A stretch of 40,036 nucleotides of DNA from a virus, in IMG/VR virus record IMGVR_UViG_3300037189_018556, positions 1 through 40,036 of that record; one strand, given 5' to 3'. The translations under genes were made by a program, and so were the position numbers. The notes beneath the pieces were generated by a model. It was not told the DNA's origin. It was given only the letters and a program-made list of their open reading frames with translations, and ran no database searches. This document shows, piece after piece, positions 1-8,264 of the stretch; the first letter of the stretch is position 1, and each line of letters opens with the position of its first letter.

Positions 1-1
1 A

Positions 2-1084
2 GATTCCGCCCAGGCCAATGAACAGATAATTCCGGCCGACCAGGTAACCCCCAATGAATTCCAGGAATCTGGCAACACCGACGGCTATGGTTCACAAAAT
101 GAAATCGCTGTGCCAGCTTCGGATATCAAGTATTCGGCCGAGGATTTGGATGCCTTGGCAGCGGCCAATGGTGTCAGCCAGGGCGAACCTGACATTGAAG
201 TTGGCATAACAGACGCACAGTTGTTTGAGGCAGAGAGGGTATTCGGGGGTGCTCCTAGACAAAGTGAGGTGACCACTGGCGTGATCCAGGCACAGAATCA
301 AGAGACCAATTCCAGCCTCGCACAGATGCCAGTCAACACCGACTGGCGTGTTACCTTGAGATTGGCACCGGGTGCTACTTATTTGTATAATGCTCCGGAT
401 GCAGGCATATTGCAACCATTGAAAACAACCAATGGAGTAATATTTCCTTTTACTCCTACCATAAGCACAGCCTACAAGGCCAATTACAATCCTTACGATC
501 TTACACACAGCAACTATCGAGGATATTTCTATCAAAACAGTTATACTGATCAGGTCACAATCAATGCTCCATTCACAGCGCAGAGCACAGCAGATGCGGC
601 CTATGTGCTGGCAGTCATACACTTTTTCCGCAGTGTGACCAAGATGTTTTATGGCCAAGATGCGCAACGCGGCAGTCCGCCACCCTTGGTTTTTTTCAGT
701 GGCCTAGGAGATTATCAATTCAGCAATCATCCTTGCTTGGTAACGCAATTCAATTATACCCTGCCTGCTGATGTTGATTATATAAGTTCTGGAAGCCCCA
801 ACAATCTGGGCTTGAATCTACAACCTTTGCAAAATCTTTATTCCACCACACTCAATGCTGTCAGTCCAACAGTCACGCGATTGGCAGCTGCTTTCTTGCC
901 ACGCGGAGCCGAAAACGAAGTGGCTGCCCCATTGCGAAGTTTATTAAATAATCCTACCTACGTGCCCACCAAAATCGACATGCAACTGACATTGTTGCCG
1001 GTGCAGAGCCGAAGCCAGGTAAGCAAACAGTTCAGTCTCAAGAACTTTGCCAACGGTAACTTGTTGAAAGGAGGATTCTGGTAA
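2..1084 (+). CDS. Virion structural protein, baseplate/tail-tube-proximal (5' truncated)
   Basis: The reading frame is open to the left edge of the window, so the N-terminus is missing. A GTG at 110 is an internal codon rather than a supported start. The first ~100 visible residues are polar and Q/E/N-rich. A globular part follows, with the motifs VFFSGLGDYQF and LPADVDYI. In my memory this pattern (surface strand, then a D-Y-I turn) recurs in phage hub or tail-tube-initiator-like proteins, but I cannot name the family securely. Its stop codon overlaps the gp53 start (TAATG), so the two are translationally coupled. The position directly before gp53 and the hub/spike genes supports a baseplate role. 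A gp48/gp54-like tube cap or initiator is one possibility, at low certainty. Confidence 0.6.
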   Translation, partial: DSAQANEQIIPADQVTPNEFQESGNTDGYGSQNEIAVPASDIKYSAEDLDALAAANGVSQGEPDIEVGITDAQLFEAERVFGGAPRQSEVTTGVIQAQNQETNSSLAQMPVNTDWRVTLRLAPGATYLYNAPDAGILQPLKTTNGVIFPFTPTISTAYKANYNPYDLTHSNYRGYFYQNSYTDQVTINAPFTAQSTADAAYVLAVIHFFRSVTKMFYGQDAQRGSPPPLVFFSGLGDYQFSNHPCLVTQFNYTLPADVDYISSGSPNNLGLNLQPLQNLYSTTLNAVSPTVTRLAAAFLPRGAENEVAAPLRSLLNNPTYVPTKIDMQLTLLPVQSRSQVSKQFSLKNFANGNLLKGGFW

Positions 1085-1386
1085 TGGCCGGCAATTACAG
1101 CGCGACGAGTCCTTATTTTACTACAGGTTACAGCCAATTCTTTTTGGATGTCATGAACAATCGGCCTATACCCAAGTCAGCCGACGACATCTTGTTTACG
1201 ATCAATACCACTTTTCAATACCGACCCGATCTATTGGCCTTTGACCTTTATGGGGATGCCGGCTTGTGGTGGGTGTTTTATCAACGCAACCCCAATACTT
1301 TGACTGAACCACCCATGGATTTTGAAGCAGGAACAGTGATATACCTGCCTAGATTGAGCACTCTCAAATCAGTGTTGGGATTCTAG
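1084..1386 (+). CDS. 53: Baseplate wedge subunit gp53-like
   Basis: This is a 100-aa protein with the gp53 signature: a YRPDLLAFDLYGDAGLWWVF segment around residues 46-65, followed by RNPN and an FEAGTVIYLP turn near the C-terminus. In T4, gp53 is a wedge component that links wedges around the hub. The T4 protein is about twice as long, so this is a minimal version carrying mainly the conserved core, whose aromatic YGD...WW and ..G..IYLP pattern is LysM-like. The ATG overlaps the preceding stop (TAATG). The next gene starts 1 nt after its stop. Family assignment is firm. Direct contact with the neighbouring hub proteins is inferred from family and position. Confidence 0.88.
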   Translation: MAGNYSATSPYFTTGYSQFFLDVMNNRPIPKSADDILFTINTTFQYRPDLLAFDLYGDAGLWWVFYQRNPNTLTEPPMDFEAGTVIYLPRLSTLKSVLGF

Positions 1387-1387
1387 C

Positions 1388-2695
1388 ATGGCACAAGGAG
1401 AATTCCCGTCATTTTATCGTTATGTAGGGCCGTCGCCGTCGGGCGGATACTACTACGATGATCCAAGCACAGGTCAAATTCTGGATCTTGCGGCCGCACC
1501 TACTCCAGAACAACAACAAGCCTATGAGGCAACAAATCCCAAAACAGGCACAATCGAGCAGACCCAAGCCACTACAGAATTAGCCGAACCAACACAAATC
1601 TTGGGCGGTCCTGCACAAGCCGGTGCACAAGAAGATGCACCTGTTCAAACTCCTAAAGCTCCTACCTCATCTGGAGTAGGTGCCGGAACCTCATCTGATC
1701 CTTACGGAGCCCGAGGCAATGATGATACTCCACCCAGATCCAGCACCAGCAACCAGCAGGTCATCAATCAGACCTTTGCCAACCAACCTATAACACCTCA
1801 GCCAAATGTGCTGGATCAGTATGCCAGTTATACCTACGCTATTTCTTGGTGGTTGTTGACCCCGGATCAATACAACAATCTTACCACAGGACTTGCGCCA
1901 GCGCCCGGCACTGGCAATTGGAGCCTGCTCATGCAAAGCGGAGGGGCACCTACCGGCGGCCGCAATCAATATTTTCCCTATGACTACTATCTAGATGATT
2001 TGGAAATAGAAACCGTGCTCATGGGCAAAGGCACCAACATGAGCAACAATGCCACAGAAATAAGATTCAAAGTTGTGGAACCCAATGGGTTGACTTTGAT
2101 ACAAAATCTTTACAGTGCTTTGCAAACAGCCTACAAAAACCCCACAGCAGGCAGTGGTGCTCAGGCCACAACCACCGCCAATACTACAGCAAATCAGACC
2201 AGTCAGGCCCCCAATTATGGAGCCGCGCAGTATTGTCTGACCATAGAATTCTACGGTTACGACAGTCAAGGCAATTTAGTGGCTCCTGCACGCGGCGGTG
2301 TTTCTGGATCGACCAGTCAAGCAGTAATCAAAAAATATTATCCTTTCCTTATAGAGAATCTAACTTTCAGGACTGTGGCCAATCAGATCGAATATAACAT
2401 TGTTGGAAAACCAGTGCCTTACTCCACAGGCACCAGTCAAGCCAGAGGCACCATACCATTTGCCTTCCAATTTTCTGGTCAGACCGTGGCACAGATTCTA
2501 CAAGGCAGTGCTGCAGGAGCCCCTGCTGTTCAACAAGAGTCGGGTGCTCGCACAGAATCTCCCAGTCCGGCCCAGATCTTTACTCCAACCAATCCTGGGG
2601 CCACAGTCAATGATATCCGTGCCAGTGCCGGAGTAGATGCCTTGGGTAACTTCACAGGCGAGACCGAAAGTCCTTTTTCAATAGTGGCACCATAG
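1388..2695 (+). CDS. Putative baseplate hub structural protein (hub-like 1)
   Basis: This 435-aa protein lies between gp53 and the spike gene. Residues 1-140 are low-complexity (P, Q, T and A rich, probably disordered). The ordered part starts near the YASYTYAISWWLL segment (~residue 146) and contains an IEFYGYDSQG strand (~282) and a KYYPFLIENLTF strand (~317). These are patterns I associate with hub or spike-adaptor proteins of large myophages. The final ~60 residues are again polar. No signal peptide or membrane segment is visible. It starts 1 nt after the gp53 stop and ends 9 nt before the next gene, so it sits in the same operon. The role as a hub or spike adaptor is inferred from gene order and these motifs. 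No enzymatic motif is seen. Confidence 0.5.
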   Translation: MAQGEFPSFYRYVGPSPSGGYYYDDPSTGQILDLAAAPTPEQQQAYEATNPKTGTIEQTQATTELAEPTQILGGPAQAGAQEDAPVQTPKAPTSSGVGAGTSSDPYGARGNDDTPPRSSTSNQQVINQTFANQPITPQPNVLDQYASYTYAISWWLLTPDQYNNLTTGLAPAPGTGNWSLLMQSGGAPTGGRNQYFPYDYYLDDLEIETVLMGKGTNMSNNATEIRFKVVEPNGLTLIQNLYSALQTAYKNPTAGSGAQATTTANTTANQTSQAPNYGAAQYCLTIEFYGYDSQGNLVAPARGGVSGSTSQAVIKKYYPFLIENLTFRTVANQIEYNIVGKPVPYSTGTSQARGTIPFAFQFSGQTVAQILQGSAAGAPAVQQESGARTESPSPAQIFTPTNPGATVNDIRASAGVDALGNFTGETESPFSIVAP

Positions 2696-2704
2696 AGAGA
2701 AATC

Positions 2705-4339
2705 ATGCCTGGAATATCAAAATCTCGTATTCAACAACAAAATCAAGTTCAAGCTGCTTTGGATGCCGCCGGCAATACCGGTCGTGGTGCTGTGAGAATT
2801 TACGGTGGCGACACGCCCGGCACAATAGCAGTCAAAAACAAATTGTTTGACCAAATCGCCAATCCGGGCTCGGCCGCTCCCAAGGCTCCTGATGCCCCTA
2901 GCAAAGGCAACAACAATATTTTCACTGGCCTATGCGAGGCCTTAAATCAATACCAAAAAGATTTGGTCAAACGTGGCACTTATGCAGTGGCCGACGAATA
3001 TGCCATAGAATTTGCCCCGGCATCCATAGGAGCCTCAGAAGTTGTCAAGCCCGGCCCTGTTATCTATAGAAACACTGCACCAAAAAATGTCAACACAGCG
3101 GCTGCCAAACTGGATCAAAATACTGATTCTGTCAACAAAAACAGCCAGATCTGGCAGGTGTTGGCCGGCACGCAGATAGTGCAGTTCATAGATCAGGTCA
3201 TGCGTAGCAGCAAATATATTACAGATCAGCAAAAAGTAAATTTTGATGAGGACGGTCAACAAACCAAGAATGCCAAGGCCAACAGCGGGGTCACTGCTTG
3301 GTACAAGATCAGTGTCAATGCCAAACAATTGGCCTATGATAACAAACGCAGAGATCATGCCTATCGCATGACTTTTGTGATCTCGCCATATTCTATCAAC
3401 CAGATGGCCAGTCCTTATTTTCCCAACAGCAACTATCGTGGCGCTCACAAGGCCTATAACTATTGGTTCACCGGTTTGAACAATGCCATATTGCACTATG
3501 AACAAGAATACAATCAGGCCTATTATGTCACACTGAGTGGTAACGCCAGTGCCTTGGCAGTTCCTCCCCCCAAAGGAAGAGATCAGTTCAAACAGTTCCA
3601 CATGGCTACCAGTGAACAGAGAGGACAAGGACAACCCAACTACATCAATGAGCCAGCCGACAACGCTGCATCTTTTCTCTACAGTGTGAGTGATTTCAGC
3701 GAAGTAAGGTTGCGCATTGTGGGCGATCCGGCCTGGTTGCAACAAGGCGAAGTGGCTTTTGGCGTCAATGCACGCAGTTTTGAATTCAAGCCTTTCAATG
3801 CCGATGGCAGCATAAATTATGACAGTCAAGAAGTGACATTCACAGTGAGTTTTAATCGACCCACTGACTATGATTTCAACACAGGTATTATGAACACAAA
3901 TTCAGGATCCGGAGCTCCCCAGGAAACGTTTGCATTTATATCCAAGAGCTGTAAAAATGTTTTCAGCAAAGGTCAGTTCACACAAGAACTGGTAGGCAGT
4001 CTTCTGCCATTGAGCAATTCTGTAAATCCTTCCCAGACAGCACAGGGTCGTCCAACACCGACCAGCACTGCTACAGGATCTCGTTTGCCCAGTCGTGTAG
4101 AGGATGCCAATGTTGGTTTTGAAAATGAACCCAGCAGGGTGGCCGATGCCAACATAGGTTTTGAACCCAGTCGCATTGATGATGCCAACATAGGTTTTGA
4201 GTATCCCGAACCACAGCCAGCACCACCACCCGAAGATCCTACCTCTACCGGTGACATTGATTATGCCGCAGGATTGGCCGGCACCGATGGCGGAACAACC
4301 AACGAAGCACCTCAAATAATTGCAAGGGATGATGCATAA
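2705..4339 (+). CDS. Putative baseplate hub protein with C-terminal DANxGFE repeats (hub-like 2)
   Basis: This is a 544-aa protein. The central part (~residues 195-400) is globular, with KRRDHAYRMTFVISPYSIN, SEVRLRIVGDPAWLQQG and VTFTVSFNRPTDYDF. The GDPxxLQQG turn resembles those in gp27/gpD-type hub proteins. That fits its place immediately before the spike gene, as gp27 partners gp5 in T4. Residues ~450-544 form a polar tail with three tandem SRxxDANxGFE repeats (see repeat entry) and a Pro-rich stretch. The ATG is preceded by an AGAGAGAAATC stretch that may serve as a weak ribosome-binding site. The stop overlaps the spike start (TAATG). Hub function is inferred; family membership has not been proven here. 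Confidence 0.5.
   Translation: MPGISKSRIQQQNQVQAALDAAGNTGRGAVRIYGGDTPGTIAVKNKLFDQIANPGSAAPKAPDAPSKGNNNIFTGLCEALNQYQKDLVKRGTYAVADEYAIEFAPASIGASEVVKPGPVIYRNTAPKNVNTAAAKLDQNTDSVNKNSQIWQVLAGTQIVQFIDQVMRSSKYITDQQKVNFDEDGQQTKNAKANSGVTAWYKISVNAKQLAYDNKRRDHAYRMTFVISPYSINQMASPYFPNSNYRGAHKAYNYWFTGLNNAILHYEQEYNQAYYVTLSGNASALAVPPPKGRDQFKQFHMATSEQRGQGQPNYINEPADNAASFLYSVSDFSEVRLRIVGDPAWLQQGEVAFGVNARSFEFKPFNADGSINYDSQEVTFTVSFNRPTDYDFNTGIMNTNSGSGAPQETFAFISKSCKNVFSKGQFTQELVGSLLPLSNSVNPSQTAQGRPTPTSTATGSRLPSRVEDANVGFENEPSRVADANIGFEPSRIDDANIGFEYPEPQPAPPPEDPTSTGDIDYAAGLAGTDGGTTNEAPQIIARDDA
4091..4201 (+). repeat. Three in-frame 33-nt repeats encoding SRxxDANxGFE
   Basis: Units lie at 4091-4123, 4133-4165 and 4169-4201, separated by 9 and 3 nt. 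Each encodes S-R-(V/I)-x-D-A-N-(V/I)-G-F-E. Units 2 and 3 share an identical run, GATGCCAACATAGGTTTTGA. Unit 1 has diverged mainly at synonymous or conservative positions. The array sits in the disordered C-terminal tail of the hub-like protein. Confidence 0.9.
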
Positions 4340-6213
4340 TGGCCGGAGAAAATCTAGGACGCAATCGCGGACAACCTACCAATTACAAGTTTGATCGTGG
4401 AGGCATGCCCACAGAATTTGGGCCATTCGTAGGAACAGTTACCAACAATGTAGACCCCACCAGATCCGGACGTCTACAGGTATACATCGAACAGTTTGGT
4501 GGACCCAATCCAAAAGACTCTAGCCTGTGGCGCACAGTCAATTACTGCCCACCATTTTACGGAGCCACACCCGCTGGAAAAAGTGCCGGGACCGGGGCCT
4601 TTGAACAGGGTAATCCTCAAAGCTACGGCATGTGGTTCACTCCACCAGACATAGGTGTGCAGGTGCTGTGTTTTTTTGTTGGTGGCGATCCCAATCAAGG
4701 CTACTACATAGGATGCATACCCGAGCAAGGAATCACACACATGATTCCAGCCGTTGGATCGGTAAAAAAATCAGAGGCTGTCACACAGAACAAAACACAG
4801 GCCAGCTATTTTGCTTCGGCTGAAAAACTGCCAGTCACTGAGATAAATGCCCGCAATCCTAACATAGCTGACAATCCTAAATATTTTGATCAACCCAAGC
4901 CTGTTCATAGTTATGTGGCCGGTATCCTGTTTCAACAAGGTCTTATCAATGATGACATACGTGGCACCATTGGCAGCACTAGTCAAAGAGAAAGTCCCAG
5001 TGGATGTTATGGTATCAGCACACCGGGTCGAGCCATTTATCAAAATGTTGGCGGAGCCAACGAGGCCGAAGAAGACATAAATCCACAGTCTTTGGCCTCA
5101 CGTCCGGCCTCAGCAGCCACAGTAATAGCTCGCCGTGGCGGACACAGCTTGGTCATGGACGACGGTGATCTCAATGGCAATGATAATCTAATAAGAATAC
5201 GCACCAGTAAGGGTCATCAGATAACCATGAGTGATGACGGCAATTGCTTTTATATCTGTCATGCCAACGGACAATCCTGGATTGAGTTGGGCCAGGAAGG
5301 AACCTTGGATGTTTACACCACTAACAGTGTAAACATACGCACTCAAGGAACTATCAATCTACATGCCGATGAAGACATCAACATGTATGCTGGAGGCAAG
5401 ATCAATACCAAAAGTATCAAAGGCACAATTTTGCAAAGCGACAGCGACATGAGCTTGTCAAACAAAGGCAAGCTGACTTTGTTCAGCCAAAACAGTGTAG
5501 GCATAAAAACTCCTGGCACACTGGCCATCACCAGTCAATTGGGCAGCTGGGCAGCTGACAGCAGTCTCAGTTTCAACAGCGGACAAATACAGCTCAATGG
5601 CGGTCCGCGTATTGATGTAGAAACACCACCGGGTCTTACCAAGTATCTGCACCCCAAAGTTGAATTCAATGCCAGTGTGGGTTGGTTGGCCACTCCAGCA
5701 ACAACCGAAAGCATAGTGACTCGAGCACCCACACATGAACCTTATCCTTATCACAATCAAGGCGTGTCTACATCAGTCAAATTGTCTGATGCCACACCGA
5801 CACCGCCACCTGATGCTCCCGAAGTGCCCGAAAATGTAACCATAACGGCCACTGCACCCAGCTTGCCTACTGGTTTACCCAGCATACCTGGCTTGCCTAG
5901 CTTGTCTGGCATTCCCGGGGCAGGAGCCATCACCGGCGCATTGTCCAGCATACCCGGAGCCGGGGCCATAACCAATGCCTTGCCGTCTGGGTTGGGTTTT
6001 ACCAACGGTGCAGTGTCGCCCGCAACAGCTAGTTCCGCCACGCTTGACCGGGCTGCACAGCGAGTTTTAATCAATGATATAGAAGCCAAACAGAATGAAT
6101 ATGAAAAGCTGGTAGCAGAGTTTGGTCGTGATGACCCCCGTGCGGTGGCTGCCTTGGAAGCCTTCAAAGCCATGAATGCCAGATTAGGCGCATCTGTAGG
6201 ATACAACGGTTAA
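4339..6213 (+). CDS. 5: Baseplate central spike, gp5/VgrG-like (OB-fold plus beta-helix)
   Basis: This 624-aa protein has an N-terminal OB-fold signature (~residues 28-55: FGPFVGTVTNNVDP, then SGRLQVYIEQFGG) and a GVQVLCFFVGGDPNQGYYIG strand pair typical of gp5/VgrG spikes. A repetitive beta-helix follows at ~322-425 (alternating short strands: VNIRTQGTINLHADEDINMY and similar). No T4-lysozyme-like catalytic domain is evident between the OB-fold and the helix, unlike T4 gp5. A lytic function, if any, may lie in the next gene. Residues ~500-560 are Gly/Pro-rich with a duplicated IPGAGAIT unit. The last ~50 residues look helical. In the particle such proteins form the membrane-piercing trimer below the hub. 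The start overlaps the previous stop. Confidence 0.8.
   Translation: MAGENLGRNRGQPTNYKFDRGGMPTEFGPFVGTVTNNVDPTRSGRLQVYIEQFGGPNPKDSSLWRTVNYCPPFYGATPAGKSAGTGAFEQGNPQSYGMWFTPPDIGVQVLCFFVGGDPNQGYYIGCIPEQGITHMIPAVGSVKKSEAVTQNKTQASYFASAEKLPVTEINARNPNIADNPKYFDQPKPVHSYVAGILFQQGLINDDIRGTIGSTSQRESPSGCYGISTPGRAIYQNVGGANEAEEDINPQSLASRPASAATVIARRGGHSLVMDDGDLNGNDNLIRIRTSKGHQITMSDDGNCFYICHANGQSWIELGQEGTLDVYTTNSVNIRTQGTINLHADEDINMYAGGKINTKSIKGTILQSDSDMSLSNKGKLTLFSQNSVGIKTPGTLAITSQLGSWAADSSLSFNSGQIQLNGGPRIDVETPPGLTKYLHPKVEFNASVGWLATPATTESIVTRAPTHEPYPYHNQGVSTSVKLSDATPTPPPDAPEVPENVTITATAPSLPTGLPSIPGLPSLSGIPGAGAITGALSSIPGAGAITNALPSGLGFTNGAVSPATASSATLDRAAQRVLINDIEAKQNEYEKLVAEFGRDDPRAVAALEAFKAMNARLGASVGYNG
5911..5988 (+). 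repeat. Imperfect tandem repeat encoding IPGAGAITxAL
   Basis: Two adjacent ~36-nt units in the spike gene encode IPGAGAITGALSS and IPGAGAITNALPS, preceded by related IPGLPS and LSGIPG steps. The codons differ between copies, so the duplication is not recent or has been diversified. It probably forms a flexible linker beyond the beta-helix. Confidence 0.6.
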
Positions 6214-6222
6214 CAAAATAAC

Positions 6223-7830
6223 ATGAGCCAGTTCAAATATACTCTTCCTTCCGGCGCAAAATTTACCATGCAAACTCCTACAGGAACTACTCAAGAGCAG
6301 GCAGATCAGATATTTTACAGTCAGGTTGCTGCTGGTGCTTTGGTAGGATTTGTGCCAGGACAAAGTATATCCGGAGCAAGATCTTCCTTGGTCAAATTTG
6401 AGTTGAGTCGCTTGGACCGAGGCACAGCAGGTGTAGACGACACTGTTATATTGGCCATAATAAATGGCCTGCCAACTGTGGCCAGTGTGCCACCTTTGGT
6501 TGATGTGCCGTTGCAGAATCCCATTGACCAAGCCGACATAGCCTCCATTACTTCCACAGGATTTACACCTCCGGCCATTGGGTCATTGACCAGTAATCAA
6601 ACTCAGGCTCTCATGGCACAGGTAGCTAACACCGTGGATCAGCCGGCCACGGTCATTACCAATGAAAAAGGAGTAGGACAATATGGTCTGAGTTGTCAAC
6701 AGTTGGAAATGTCAGGATATGTCAAACCCGGAACTTGGCAACAGTTTCTGAAATCAGGATCTAACAACTTGGTTGATGTTTTGAAAGCACCAGGTATCTG
6801 GACCGGCAAAGATGGAATCAACACCGCTGACCAATTCCTCATCAACCCAACGGCTCAAAATACTGCTCAGAGCACCCTCATGGTCAATGGCTATGACAGC
6901 TTGCAAGCAACTGGAGTAATAACAACTCCTGCGGCACAAAGTATCGCCGCTGTGAATGGACAGATATTCATGGGGTCCAATCAGCCAGTCAATGCTATCA
7001 CATCTACTTTGACCAACAATGTTAATGGTCAAATAGCAGCCTTGGTCAACAATGCCAGTAGATTTGGCACCCAACTCACAGCCCAATGGGCACAGGGTTT
7101 GCCAGGACTGACCAATCTTACAACAAATCTGGTCAATATCAAAGGTTTGTCTTCTCAAGTGTTTTCAGGATTGCCGGGACTAGGCAACTTGACCTCAGGA
7201 ATTACACCCAGTCTTGCGTCGGTGCAGACAGCCATGAACAGTCTTGGCAAAGTCAGCCAATTTGCATCCGGTGCCGCCAGCACTTTGACCAATGGTCTAA
7301 GTAATTTGTCAAACCTCAGTCTAAGCAATTTAACTTCAAATCTGCCCAGCGTCAGCAATTTACTGGGTCAGGCGCAATCAGCAGTAACTGGCCAGGTCAC
7401 AGCCTTGGCCGGACAACTACAGGGACAGGCCACAGCCTTGTTGGGACAGGCCCAGGCTCAGCTGGGTTCATTGACTGGACAATTGGGAAGTTTCAATGTG
7501 ACCAATCTTTTTGGTGGGGTTGGCGACAGTTTGGTAGCATCGGTGCAAAAAGCCGCAGGTTTTTCAAACACTGTGAATCGCGCCACAGTAGACGTGGCCA
7601 TGATCAAAGTTTTTGGCAGCAACAAAATTCCTGTGCCCAGTTTTGAGCCCAAGTTGCCGGATTCTGCCAGCCTCGGTGCTGCTTTGGACATAGCCAAAGC
7701 ACAAAATGTTTTAAAAGATTTGCAGGGAAGAGCCCAGGGGGCATTTTCTAATTTGTCATCATTAAACAGTGGCTCATTGGCCAGTGTGGGAACCACAGTT
7801 TTTAATCCAAATTCTTCTACGCTGATATAA
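6223..7830 (+). CDS. Baseplate-associated protein with possible lysozyme-like segment
   Basis: This 535-aa protein follows the spike gene. Residues ~146-235 contain NEKGVGQYGLSCQQLE, a GYVKPGTW turn and a WTGKDGINTADQFL segment. This arrangement (Glu followed by G-Q-Y-G, then an L..xGY.kPGT helix and a WTGKxG loop) resembles phage tail lysozyme/transglycosylase-like modules. Glu148 would be the candidate acid. Residues ~240-470 are low-complexity and rich in N, L, S, Q, G and A, with runs such as QVTALAGQLQGQATALLGQA. They could form a long helical or fibrous part. There is no signal peptide. The gap upstream is only 9 nt, with no clear Shine-Dalgarno. Peptidoglycan hydrolysis is a hypothesis; a purely structural role is equally possible. 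Confidence 0.45.
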   Translation: MSQFKYTLPSGAKFTMQTPTGTTQEQADQIFYSQVAAGALVGFVPGQSISGARSSLVKFELSRLDRGTAGVDDTVILAIINGLPTVASVPPLVDVPLQNPIDQADIASITSTGFTPPAIGSLTSNQTQALMAQVANTVDQPATVITNEKGVGQYGLSCQQLEMSGYVKPGTWQQFLKSGSNNLVDVLKAPGIWTGKDGINTADQFLINPTAQNTAQSTLMVNGYDSLQATGVITTPAAQSIAAVNGQIFMGSNQPVNAITSTLTNNVNGQIAALVNNASRFGTQLTAQWAQGLPGLTNLTTNLVNIKGLSSQVFSGLPGLGNLTSGITPSLASVQTAMNSLGKVSQFASGAASTLTNGLSNLSNLSLSNLTSNLPSVSNLLGQAQSAVTGQVTALAGQLQGQATALLGQAQAQLGSLTGQLGSFNVTNLFGGVGDSLVASVQKAAGFSNTVNRATVDVAMIKVFGSNKIPVPSFEPKLPDSASLGAALDIAKAQNVLKDLQGRAQGAFSNLSSLNSGSLASVGTTVFNPNSSTLI

Positions 7831-7832
7831 GA

Positions 7833-7840
7833 GTAAATAA
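7833..7840 (+). promoter_or_regulatory. Candidate late-promoter core (GTAAATAA)
   Basis: This TAAATA core lies in the 14-nt gap before the gp25-like gene. It matches the 3' six bases of the T4 late promoter TATAAATA. Other gaps in the structural region carry the same core. Short motif, so the individual call is weak. Confidence 0.3.
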
Positions 7841-7844
7841 CAAC

Positions 7845-8219
7845 ATGCCTACTTTTATTGGATTCAATACCATAAATCAGAACAAAAAGTTTACCGCTGT
7901 GGACTTTGATCTGATCAAGATCGATTTGTTAAATGCCTTCAACATCAGACAAGGAGAGTTGCCAGGCCGTCCTGGATATGGCACAGTTATTTGGAACTAT
8001 TTGTTTGAAAATCAAACCAGCGAAACACAGGCTGCATTGTATCAAGAAATACAGCGAGTATGTGCCGGCGATCCTCGAGTCTATGTCAGTGGTCTGCAGA
8101 TATTTCCACAACAAAATGGTATCTTGATCCAACTGGGCCTAGCCGTGGTTCCCAGCACCAATGCGCAATTGTTGAGTATATTTTTCGACCAACAACAACG
8201 TTCGGCCACCTACGTTTAA
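7845..8219 (+). CDS. 25: Baseplate wedge subunit gp25-like (GPW/gp25 family)
   Basis: This 124-aa protein is close to the usual gp25 length (~130 aa). It shows the family pattern: DLIKIDLLNAFNIRQGELPG, then YGTVIWNYLFENQ, then a helix, then GDPRVYV in place of the usual E-P-R turn, and a final strand ILIQLGLAVVP. In contractile tails gp25 forms part of the sheath-baseplate joint and starts sheath polymerisation. It is followed by the only sizeable gap of the structural region before gp6 (45 nt), which holds a stem-loop and a TAAATA motif. Assignment is firm from sequence. The Asp-for-Glu change in the EPR motif is a mild deviation. Confidence 0.9.
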   Translation: MPTFIGFNTINQNKKFTAVDFDLIKIDLLNAFNIRQGELPGRPGYGTVIWNYLFENQTSETQAALYQEIQRVCAGDPRVYVSGLQIFPQQNGILIQLGLAVVPSTNAQLLSIFFDQQQRSATYV

Positions 8220-8222
8220 CTA

Positions 8223-8257
8223 CCCAGTTTATAGCAAAACTAAATATTAGAACTGGG
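8223..8257. other. Inverted repeat CCCAGTT/AACTGGG around a TAAATA motif
   Basis: CCCAGTT (8223-8229) pairs perfectly with AACTGGG (8251-8257) across a 21-nt A/T-rich loop that contains CTAAATAT (8240-8247). There is no T-tract after the stem, so this is not a classic rho-independent terminator. It could be an operator-like or mRNA 5'-end structure before gp6. Confidence 0.35.
8240..8247 (+). promoter_or_regulatory. Candidate late-promoter core (CTAAATAT)
   Basis: A TAAATA core lies 17 nt upstream of the gp6 start, in the 45-nt gap after gp25. Position and sequence fit a T4-type late promoter or sigma-gp55-like site. No -35 would be expected for that class. Confidence 0.4.
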
Positions 8258-8264
8258 AACCCAT

